The notes under the pieces were generated by a model. That model saw only the letters and a program-made list of their open reading frames with translations, did no database searches and was not told the origin of the DNA. The translations under genes were made by a program, and so were the position numbers. Shown here piece by piece: positions 1 to 5,159 of a stretch of 6,125 nucleotides of DNA. Source of the DNA: an uncultured Oscillospiraceae bacterium (GTDB lineage Bacteria; Bacillota_A; Clostridia; Oscillospirales; Oscillospiraceae); NCBI GenBank assembly GCA_944386965.1, contig CALXDE010000106.1:1-6125 (forward strand), read 5' to 3'. Positions within the stretch are counted from its first letter, which is position 1. Each line of letters starts with the position of its first letter.

Positions 1-150
1 CAGACGGTGGGCCCCATGATCTTCGCGGCGGTGCTGATGCTGGGCGTGGAGCGCGGCGTCATGCTCCTGGCGGAAGGCGTGGGCGTGATGCTGCTGGTGT
101 TTGTCATTTCCGTGGTCGTGGATCGGAGAAAGGAGAAGAGCCATGCCTGA
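1..150 (+). CDS. C-terminal fragment of a membrane protein, probably an MFS-type transporter
   Basis: The reading frame is open from the first base and stops at TGA 148-150, giving 49 residues; the start lies outside the window. The peptide has two hydrophobic stretches (about residues 4-16 and 20-40, the second ending LLVFVISVVV) followed by a short basic/charged tail, DRRKEKSHA. That is what the last one or two membrane helices and the cytoplasmic end of a major facilitator or similar polytopic transporter look like. The opening QTVGPMIF resembles a late MFS helix, but too little is visible to name the family firmly. Its stop overlaps the start of the acetyltransferase by 8 bases (ATGCCTGA), which implies the two are co-transcribed and translationally coupled. 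The substrate cannot be told. Confidence 0.6.
   Translation, partial: QTVGPMIFAAVLMLGVERGVMLLAEGVGVMLLVFVISVVVDRRKEKSHA
129..135 (+). promoter_or_regulatory. Ribosome binding site that sets the GNAT start at 143
   Basis: AAAGGAG lies 7 bases before ATG 143-145. It is inside the end of the upstream membrane-protein gene. It favours this start over an in-frame upstream ATG at 101, which has no comparable Shine-Dalgarno sequence and would extend the overlap to 50 bases. Confidence 0.75.
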
Positions 151-1018
151 CTATGTGTTTCGCCTGGCGAAGCGGGAGGACCTGCCCCGCCTGCGGGGCC
201 TCTGGCGCACAGGCTTTGGCGACAGCGACGCGTTTATCGCCTGTTTTGAGCAGAGAATGGCGTCCCATCCGGAGTGGATGGAGCTGGCGCTGTGGGGAGA
301 TGAGCCGGTGGCGATGCTGACGATGATCCCCTGCGCGCTGCACATCCAGGGACATGGGGTCTTCCAGAGCGGATTTTACTACGCGCTGACCACCGACCCG
401 GCCCACCGGGGCAGGGGGATCGCGCCGCGGCTGATGGCAAATGCGGCGGAGCACAGGATCGGGCGGGGAATGGACTGCCTGCTGGGCGTCCCGGATACCG
501 GCAGCCTCTTTACCTATTACCACAGGGTGGATCGCCACCGCACGGCCTTTTATACCCGCATCCTGCTGACAACGCGGGAAGCGTTTGACGGCTGCCCGGG
601 AATCCCGCCGGAGCGTGTGGACGCGGAGGAGTACCGCGCCATCCGGGAAGAATATCTCGCGGGGAGAACCTATCTCAGCTGGGATGCCGATGCGGTGGAT
701 TTCCAGCGGGAGATCTGCCGGCAGGGCGGGGGAGATCTGTACCGGTTCCCGGGGAAGCGGACAGGCTGCGCCGCTGCCCAGTATACGGAGGACGGGACGC
801 TGTTGCTCAATGAGCTGCTGGCACCGGAGGAGGAGCTGGCGGCCTGCCTCAGCGGACTGCTGGAGCGGATGCCGGCAGAGCGCCTGGAGGTGCGCATGCC
901 GGTTTGGCTGGGTGCGTCCCTGGGGGGAGAGATCCTTCCGTTCGGCGATATCGCGCCGGGCGGACCGGCGGAGCAGATCACAGGAACAGAGGGGTATGTG
1001 GGCCTGGATCTGGCCTGA
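143..1018 (+). CDS. GNAT family N-acetyltransferase
   Basis: A 291-residue protein beginning MPDYVFRLAKREDLPRL, a typical GNAT first strand and helix. Acetyl-CoA binding motif A is visible at about residues 82-100: TTDPAHRGRGIAPRLM contains the R-G-R-G-I-A pyrophosphate loop. A later segment (about 112-140, LLGVPDTGSLFTYYHRVD) has the pattern of the final GNAT strands with the aromatic Y-x-x-H/G region. The length is about twice a single GNAT domain, so residues from about 140 on probably form a second, degenerate GNAT-like lobe, as in the Eis-like two-domain acetyltransferases common in Clostridia. It lacks the further C-terminal domain of full-length Eis (about 400 residues). It transfers an acetyl group from acetyl-CoA to an amine; the acceptor (drug, small amine or protein) cannot be predicted. 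Expected to be cytoplasmic. It is coupled to the membrane protein upstream and ends before the 1039-1082 hairpin. Confidence 0.85.
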   Translation: MPDYVFRLAKREDLPRLRGLWRTGFGDSDAFIACFEQRMASHPEWMELALWGDEPVAMLTMIPCALHIQGHGVFQSGFYYALTTDPAHRGRGIAPRLMANAAEHRIGRGMDCLLGVPDTGSLFTYYHRVDRHRTAFYTRILLTTREAFDGCPGIPPERVDAEEYRAIREEYLAGRTYLSWDADAVDFQREICRQGGGDLYRFPGKRTGCAAAQYTEDGTLLLNELLAPEEELAACLSGLLERMPAERLEVRMPVWLGASLGGEILPFGDIAPGGPAEQITGTEGYVGLDLA

Positions 1019-1038
1019 ATGCCCCGCAGACAAGAGAA

Positions 1039-1082
1039 ACACAGCGCGGCCAGGGACCTCGGGGACCCTGGCCGCGCTGTGT
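1039..1082 (+). terminator. Long GC-rich hairpin after the GNAT gene, probable terminator
   Basis: A perfect 17-bp stem (1039-1055 with 1066-1082) encloses a 10-base loop that can form two more pairs. It starts 21 bases after the GNAT stop. No T-run follows on the + strand (next bases are CGCGTGATG), while the - strand side is modestly T-rich (TTCTCTT). It is probably the end of the rightward transcript, with some action as a backup for leftward transcripts. The structure is certain; the direction and efficiency are not. Confidence 0.6.
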
Positions 1083-1115
1083 CGCGTGATGCCGGACTTG
1101 GCGGGCGGACAGCGG

Positions 1116-1159
1116 AAAAGAACGCCGGGCCGGACGTGATTTGGACGTCCGGCCCGGCG
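1116..1159 (-). terminator. Rho-independent terminator of the SDR-transaldolase operon
   Basis: A perfect 15-bp GC-rich stem (1123-1137 with 1145-1159) has a 7-base loop. On the - strand it is followed immediately by TTCTTTT (1122-1116). It begins 23 bases after the stop of the second transaldolase-like gene. A further 7-bp outer pairing (1109-1115 with 1161-1167) could extend it. With the hairpin at 1039-1082 it separates two convergent transcription units. Confidence 0.85.
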
Positions 1160-1181
1160 GCCGCTGTGGGATGAAATGAGA

Positions 1182-2213
1182 TCAATACTCGTAGGCGAGC
1201 AGGGGATTCCAGCCGTCGTTGATGAACTGATCGGTGGTCCGGTTGGCGGAACCGAAGGTGATGAACTCCTCGCGGGTCATCCCGTCCTCCAGATAGGCCT
1301 TGCGGAACTCGGGCATGGTCATCAGACGCTCGATCACGTCCGCCGCCACGGGAACGTTGATGCGCTCCTCCTGGGGCGTGTCGGGAGCGATCATCTTCAC
1401 GATCTTCGGCGCGATGGACATGATCATCCGGGCCCCGGCGAACTCGGTCACGTGGTTGGTGCCGCGGCAGCCGGCGGGCATCAGGAAGGTGGTGTAGCCC
1501 CGCTCCTGGAAGATATTGTAGGCCTTCTTCATGCAGGCGACGCCGGCCTGAAGGATGTCGCTCTCCTGGACAACGGCGCCGTTGTCGTGGGCCACGTCCC
1601 GGAGGTAGTCGTCCAGACGGCCGACCATCATCACCGCGATGGTGAGGCCGGGCTGAATCCCGTTCTTGCGGGCGCGCTCCTTGCCGCGCTCAGCAGCCTC
1701 GCCGACAGCCAGAACCTGCGGAACAGTGAAGCTGACGGTGGCGGCCACGTTGAGTCCCTGGGCCACGCACTCCTCATAGGCGGTGATGCCGGCGTTGGTG
1801 GCGGGCAGCTTCACCACGATGTTGGGCGCCCAGGAGGCGAGAGTCTTGGCCTGCTGGATCATGTACTCCGCGTCGCCGGTCTTGCTGGGGTTGGTCTGGG
1901 CGCAGACATAGCCCTTGCCGATCTCGCCGCGGTCAAAGATGGGCCGCACCTCCTGGGCGTAGAACCCGGTGACGGCGTGGACCAGCGCCAGCGCCTTATC
2001 GTCGCCGCTGAGGCCCTTCTCCACCTGCTTGAGCTGCTCGGTCCAGAAGGACTTGTCGCCCCGCAGGGTGGCGTTGATGAGGAACGGGTTGGTGGTCATA
2101 CCGGTGGCGCCGCTCTCAAAGGCGGCCTCCTTCTCGGCGTGAACCGCGGAGTCGTGCCAATAGAGGGACTGGGTCTGACTGGTGAGCCACTTCAGATAGG
2201 GATGCTGTGCCAT
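1182..2213 (-). CDS. Transaldolase-family protein (downstream paralogue)
   Basis: A 343-residue TIM-barrel protein of the transaldolase/fructose-6-phosphate aldolase family. Landmarks in order: Asp21 in YWHDSA (TalB Asp17 position); TTNPFL at 40-45 with Asn42 (TalB Asn35); Gln106 in VCAQTNP, where TalB has catalytic Glu96 and FSA has Gln59; the Schiff-base Lys135 in NIVVKLPAT; Thr159 (TalB Thr156); VGRLDDYLRD with Arg199 (TalB Arg181); and MPAGCRG at 245-251, which replaces the usual ASFRN phosphate-binding motif and keeps Arg250. Length fits TalA/B-type enzymes rather than the roughly 220-residue FSA/TalC group. The reaction is probably transfer or aldol cleavage of a dihydroxyacetone-type unit through the lysine imine. 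The acceptor is uncertain because several recognition residues differ from classical enzymes. AAAAGGAG lies 10 bases before the ATG. It is the last gene of the operon, 55 bases after its paralogue. Residue equivalences are aligned by eye from memory of TalB and FSA. Confidence 0.88.
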   Translation of the reverse strand: MAQHPYLKWLTSQTQSLYWHDSAVHAEKEAAFESGATGMTTNPFLINATLRGDKSFWTEQLKQVEKGLSGDDKALALVHAVTGFYAQEVRPIFDRGEIGKGYVCAQTNPSKTGDAEYMIQQAKTLASWAPNIVVKLPATNAGITAYEECVAQGLNVAATVSFTVPQVLAVGEAAERGKERARKNGIQPGLTIAVMMVGRLDDYLRDVAHDNGAVVQESDILQAGVACMKKAYNIFQERGYTTFLMPAGCRGTNHVTEFAGARMIMSIAPKIVKMIAPDTPQEERINVPVAADVIERLMTMPEFRKAYLEDGMTREEFITFGSANRTTDQFINDGWNPLLAYEY

Positions 2214-2268
2214 CCTGAATACACTCCTTTTTATTTGAGAAAATATGTGGGTTTGTTGGTGAAACGAC

Positions 2269-3324
2269 TCAGATCCAACGGCCGGAAACCTTGTTGGACT
2301 TGTAAGTCTCCAGAGGCGCCCAGCCGGTTTCCGTAAACTGGGAGAGCAGCTTCTGCATGACGCCGAAGGTGATGAACTCCGCCGGCTTCAGACCGCCGGG
2401 CTCATAGGCGCGGACGAACTCGGGGATCTGCATCAGCTTCTCCATGATGTCGTCGGCCACGGGCTCGTCAATGTGGGGGACGCGGGCGGGATCGTCCGCC
2501 AGGACCATCTCCTGGACCCGGGTGGTGATGCTGAAGATCACCTTGCCGCCGGACAGAGCGGTGACGTGGTGGGAACCGCGGCAGCCGGCAGGCATGATCA
2601 CCGCGTGGTAACCCTTCTCCTGGAAGATCTGATAGGACCGCTTGGCAATGGCGATGCCGGCGCTCTTGATGACCCGCTCGTCCAGACCCAGCTTCATGTC
2701 CATAGCCACATCCCGCAGGTAGTCGTCAATGCGGCCCACCTGCTGCACGGCGATGCAGGGGGCGACCTTCACGCCGTTGTCGATGGCCTTCTGACGGCCC
2801 CGCTCATAGGCCTCCGCCACGGCGAGAGCCTGGGAGGTGGACACGTTCAGCGTGGCGCAGATGGGAATGCCCTCAGCGGCGATCTGCTCCACCACCTCGA
2901 TGCCGGAGCGGGTGGCGGGGAGCTTGATGGCGATGTTGGGAGCCCAGCTGTGGTAGCGGCGGGCCTGGGCCAGCATGCCCTCGAAATCGCCGGCCCGGCC
3001 GGGATTGAGCTGTCCCAGGGCGTAGCCGTGCTCACCGTTGGTGGCCTCGTAGATGGGACGGACCTGGTCGGCGGCATAGGTGGCCACCAGCTTCAGCAGG
3101 GCCTCGGCCCGCTCCTCAAAGTCCAGATCCTGGGAGATCTGGGCCACCTTGTCCGCCCAGAAGTCCGGCTGCATGTTGAAGGTCCGGAACGTCAGCACAG
3201 GGTTGGTGGTGACGCCCATGGCGTGGCGCTGGAGCGCCAGCGCAATCTCGTCGGGGTTGCCGGAGTCGTGCCACCAGCGGGTAGGAGTCTCCCGCTGGAG
3301 CCAATCAAAATAATTCTCACTCAT
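2269..3324 (-). CDS. Transaldolase-family protein (upstream paralogue)
   Basis: A 351-residue protein homologous end to end with the downstream gene product, sharing landmarks such as SWAPNI, KLPAT, DDYLRDVA, MPAGCRG, PEF-RAY and EFITFG. Catalytic landmarks: Asp20 in WWHDSG, TTNPVL at 39-44 with Asn41, Gln105 in YALGQLNP, Schiff-base Lys134 in NIAIKLPAT, Thr158, Arg198 in VGRIDDYLRD, and Arg249 in MPAGCRGSHHVT. The protein therefore looks catalytically intact in its own right. Differences from its partner cluster at likely recognition positions: Gln195 against Met196 where TalB has Phe178 and FSA has Tyr131, Val against Phe in the TNP motif, and a longer basic C-terminal tail (KSNKVSGRWI). 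AAGGAGG stands 8 bases before the ATG. It sits 48 bases after the SDR gene and 55 before its paralogue, so all three are almost surely one transcript. Whether the two paralogues form a hetero-oligomer or act on different substrates cannot be told. Confidence 0.88.
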   Translation of the reverse strand: MSENYFDWLQRETPTRWWHDSGNPDEIALALQRHAMGVTTNPVLTFRTFNMQPDFWADKVAQISQDLDFEERAEALLKLVATYAADQVRPIYEATNGEHGYALGQLNPGRAGDFEGMLAQARRYHSWAPNIAIKLPATRSGIEVVEQIAAEGIPICATLNVSTSQALAVAEAYERGRQKAIDNGVKVAPCIAVQQVGRIDDYLRDVAMDMKLGLDERVIKSAGIAIAKRSYQIFQEKGYHAVIMPAGCRGSHHVTALSGGKVIFSITTRVQEMVLADDPARVPHIDEPVADDIMEKLMQIPEFVRAYEPGGLKPAEFITFGVMQKLLSQFTETGWAPLETYKSNKVSGRWI

Positions 3325-3345
3325 GGCTGCTGCCTCCTTAAAAAT

Positions 3346-3361
3346 ATGTATCGATGTATCG
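3346..3361. repeat. Tandem 8-base repeat between SDR and transaldolase genes
   Basis: ATGTATCG occurs twice head to tail (3346-3353 and 3354-3361) in the 48-base gap between the SDR stop and the next gene's ribosome binding site. It may be only a replication-slippage duplication; no function is evident. Confidence 0.6.
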
Positions 3362-3372
3362 TTGTGTTGTGA

Positions 3373-4119
3373 TCAGCCGCAGTACATGCCGCCGTTGACG
3401 CTGATGGCCTCGCCGGTGATAAAGTCGTTCTCGTCCGCCGCCAGGAAGGCCACCGCCTGAGCGATGTCCTCGGCCTTGCCCAGGGTGCCCAGAGGAATGT
3501 TGGACGTCAGCTCCTGGATCTTCTCCGGGGTCCACTGGCGGATGATCTCCGTCTCGATGGTGCCGGGGCAGACGGCGTTGACCGTGATCTTATAGGGGGC
3601 CAGCCGGCGGGACATGCCGTAGGTCATGGACAGGACGCCGCCCTTGGCGGCCACGTAGGCCATGCCGGAGGCGTAGGAGCCCATCTGGCCGGCCACGGAG
3701 GAGATGCTGATGATCCGGGGGTGCTCCCGGCCCTTCAGGTAGGGCAGAGCCTGCTGCATGCAGAAGAAGCAGCCCTTCAGGTCAATGGACATCACCAGGT
3801 CCCACTCCTTCTCCGTGATCTCCTCCACAGGGGTGGAGAAGAGGATGCCGGCGTTGTTGACCAGGATGTCGATGCCGCCGAAGGTATCGGCCACCTCTTT
3901 GAAGGAGGCCTTGATGCTCTCGATGTTGGAGACGTCGCAGTAGCCGCCCATGGCCTCATAGCCCTGGGCCTTCAAATTCTCAGCCGAGGCCACGGCCTTC
4001 TCCTTGTTCACATCGGTAAGGGCCACCTTGGCGCCCCGCTGGGCCAGCAGTGTGGCGATGGCCAGACCGATTCCCTGGGCACCGCCGGTGACAATGGCAA
4101 CTCTGTTTTGCACATTCAT
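3373..4119 (-). CDS. Short-chain dehydrogenase/reductase (SDR), classical type
   Basis: A 248-residue classical SDR with the expected length and motifs: TGGAQGIG cofactor loop at 11-18, CDV at 61-63, NNAG at 88-91, catalytic Ser141 in SISSVAG, Tyr155 and Lys159 in the YVAAK motif, and PG at 185-186. Asp36 at the end of the second strand (ALTDVN) favours NAD(H) over NADP(H). At the position of the tetrad Asn the protein has Asp113 (SIDLKG), a common natural variant. It resembles the FabG/sugar-alcohol dehydrogenase type; the substrate is not deducible from sequence. It is unlikely to be fatty-acid FabG, because it heads an operon with two transaldolase-family genes opposite a GntR regulator, which points to oxidation or reduction of a sugar, polyol or related carbonyl. 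The start at 4119 is chosen for AGGAGG 9 bases upstream and the standard NVQNRVAIVTGG opening; a longer in-frame start at 4215 would run through the regulatory region. Confidence 0.9.
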   Translation of the reverse strand: MNVQNRVAIVTGGAQGIGLAIATLLAQRGAKVALTDVNKEKAVASAENLKAQGYEAMGGYCDVSNIESIKASFKEVADTFGGIDILVNNAGILFSTPVEEITEKEWDLVMSIDLKGCFFCMQQALPYLKGREHPRIISISSVAGQMGSYASGMAYVAAKGGVLSMTYGMSRRLAPYKITVNAVCPGTIETEIIRQWTPEKIQELTSNIPLGTLGKAEDIAQAVAFLAADENDFITGEAISVNGGMYCG

Positions 4120-4128
4120 ACGATTGTT

Positions 4129-4134
4129 CCTCCT
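4129..4134 (-). promoter_or_regulatory. Ribosome binding site that sets the SDR start at 4119
   Basis: AGGAGG on the - strand, 9 bases before ATG 4119-4117. It rules against the longer reading frame starting at 4215, whose extra 32 residues look like translated intergenic DNA. Confidence 0.85.
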
Positions 4135-4202
4135 GATTCTGAAATGATTTGAGAAATGGATATCCCATTGTGTTGCAGGCGTCTTGGTGGACTGTGCGCG
4201 CC

Positions 4203-4212
4203 TTGTATACAA
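4203..4212. promoter_or_regulatory. Candidate GntR operator in the divergent intergenic region
   Basis: TTGTATACAA is a perfect 10-base palindrome with a GT..AC core, which agrees with the general GntR-family operator pattern. It lies 84 bases upstream of the SDR start, between that gene and the divergent gntR. Its TATACA could serve as the -10 of the leftward operon promoter (no good -35 is seen), in which case bound regulator would block transcription. A near copy lies at 5009-5018. Assignment to the neighbouring regulator is inference. Confidence 0.6.
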
Positions 4213-4259
4213 CAAAGGGGGACCGAAAGATTTTTTTGGCCCGCCGTGCAGGATTTTAT

Positions 4260-4288
4260 TTGCATCCGGCGGCCAGATGTGTTATAAA
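4260..4288 (+). promoter_or_regulatory. Sigma-70-type promoter of the gntR gene
   Basis: TTGCAT (4260-4265), a 17-base spacer and TATAAA (4283-4288) give a near-consensus promoter. Transcription should begin around 4295, leaving a leader of about 38 bases before the ATG at 4333. The -35 sits in one arm of an imperfect inverted repeat (4238-4274). The palindrome at 4203-4212 is about 48 bases upstream of the -35, so autoregulation from that site would not be by simple promoter occlusion. Confidence 0.65.
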
Positions 4289-4332
4289 TAGCAATAGAAC
4301 AACAAACTTTATGAGAAGGGTCTTTCTGAATT

Positions 4333-4962
4333 ATGCCAAAGACTTATTTGTGTGATTACGCCTATGACACCATCAAAGAGCGGATTCTCCGCTGTCAATA
4401 CGCTCCCAACACCTACATCACCGAGGAAAAGCTGGTGGAGGAGCTGAACATCAGCCGCACGCCCATCCGGACGGCCCTGGATGCCCTGTCCAAGGAGCAT
4501 ATTGTCAAGATCATTCCCAAGAAAGGAATCTACATCACCGATATCACGCCGGACCAGGTGCGGGATGTATACGAGTTTCGCATTCTCATCGAGCCCTATG
4601 CCCTGCGGACCTATGGCAACGGATTTTCCAAGCAGGCGCTGAAATCCCTCCTGGAGGAGTTTCAAGAGGAGACGGCGGACCCCTGGAGCCTGGCCATTCA
4701 GGACAATGCCTTTCATACCCAGATTGTCAGCCTGTGCCGCAACGAGCTGTTCAGCTCCTACTACGCCCTGATGCAGAGCCTCAACATGCGCCTGCGCCTC
4801 TACTGCAGCCAGAGCGACATCCGGCTGGCCGACTCCAACCGGGAGCACATCCACATCATCACCGCCATGCTCAAGGATGACTACGCCGCTGCCGAGCGGA
4901 TACTGTGCGACCACCTGCAGACAGCCAAAAACAGTGCGTACGACGCGCTGCTGAAGATCTGA
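4333..4962 (+). CDS. GntR-family transcriptional regulator, FCD type
   Basis: A 209-residue one-component regulator. Residues about 5-70 form the GntR winged helix: YDTIKERIL, EEKLVEELNISRTPIRTAL as the helix-turn-helix, and IIPKKGIYI as the wing. Residues about 75-205 form the all-helical FCD effector domain. The usual metal-site residues are present: Asp124 and His128 in DNAFH, His172 in REHIHI, and His194 in CDHL, so it probably binds a metal-assisted carboxylate or sugar-acid-like ligand. It is divergent from the SDR-transaldolase operon with 213 bases between start codons, the classical arrangement for a local regulator of a catabolic operon. The ribosome binding site is weak: GAGAAGGG at 4313-4320, 12 bases from the ATG, suggesting low expression. 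Whether it represses or activates is not visible, but the family mostly represses in the absence of substrate. Confidence 0.9.
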   Translation: MPKTYLCDYAYDTIKERILRCQYAPNTYITEEKLVEELNISRTPIRTALDALSKEHIVKIIPKKGIYITDITPDQVRDVYEFRILIEPYALRTYGNGFSKQALKSLLEEFQEETADPWSLAIQDNAFHTQIVSLCRNELFSSYYALMQSLNMRLRLYCSQSDIRLADSNREHIHIITAMLKDDYAAAERILCDHLQTAKNSAYDALLKI

Positions 4963-5008
4963 GGCGCGCGTCCGCGCCGGCTGGCGGGGCGGCAGAGCTG
5001 TCCACATC

Positions 5009-5018
5009 TTGTATACAT
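5009..5018. promoter_or_regulatory. Second candidate GntR operator, downstream of gntR
   Basis: TTGTATACAT matches the 4203-4212 palindrome at 9 of 10 positions and lies 46 bases after the gntR stop codon. It overlaps the last two bases of a leftward promoter-like sequence (5017-5046). Its placement between gntR and its terminator is unusual for an operator; it might support looping with the upstream site or control an antisense transcript. It could also be coincidence. Confidence 0.4.
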
Positions 5019-5046
5019 CATACCACCAGAAGCTGGATTCTTGCAA
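5017..5046 (-). promoter_or_regulatory. Leftward promoter-like sequence facing the 3' end of gntR
   Basis: Read on the - strand, TTGCAA (5046-5041), an 18-base spacer and TATGAT (5022-5017) resemble a sigma-70 promoter. Transcription would start near 5010, within the candidate operator, and run antisense into gntR. No credible protein-coding gene follows on that strand until the SDR. The 158 bases from 4963 to 5120 otherwise show no gene, only this element, the operator-like site and a run of seven G at 5095-5101. Confidence 0.35.
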
Positions 5047-5120
5047 GATATCATATTGGACAAAAATACAACCGAGAAAGTATGCATGTTGACAGGGGGG
5101 GCGAACCAGCGGGCCCCGTC

Positions 5121-5159
5121 GGCGGACACGGAAGCGTTTTCGTGTCCGTCATCTTTTTT
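5121..5159 (+). terminator. Rho-independent terminator of gntR
   Basis: A stem with an 8-bp Watson-Crick core (5123-5130 with 5141-5148), extendable at both ends to about 13 pairs including G-T pairs, is followed by ATCTTTTTT on the + strand. It lies about 160 bases after the gntR stop, giving a long 3' untranslated region. Its T-run overlaps the stop codon of the convergent MBL gene, and the - strand side has no T-run. Confidence 0.8.

Noticed and set aside
1176..2336. Long + strand open frame of 386 codons opposite the downstream transaldolase gene
   Set aside because: Its product is a low-complexity Gly/Leu/His/Val-rich translation, typical of the antisense strand of a GC-rich gene. The - strand frame has clear family motifs and a ribosome binding site.
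2473..3372. Long + strand open frame of 299 codons opposite the upstream transaldolase gene
   Set aside because: Gly/His/Leu-rich antisense artefact without recognisable motifs; the - strand gene is certain.
3721..4152. + strand open frame opposite the SDR gene
   Set aside because: Antisense shadow; the SDR motifs on the - strand explain this DNA fully.
4238..4274. Imperfect inverted repeat near the gntR promoter considered as a terminator or riboswitch
   Set aside because: It has bulges and no T-run on the correct side for either strand, and it lies upstream of the predicted gntR transcription start. It may be a protein site, but there is no support beyond the symmetry.
4149..4355. 68-codon + strand frame across the divergent intergenic region
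   Set aside because: It runs through the promoter and operator region and overlaps the gntR start out of frame, with no family motif or good ribosome binding site.
4309..5046. 245-codon - strand frame across the whole gntR gene, beginning at the promoter-like TTGCAA
   Set aside because: It starts with TTG inside the putative -35 and has no ribosome binding site or family motif. The + strand gntR frame has complete wHTH and FCD features.
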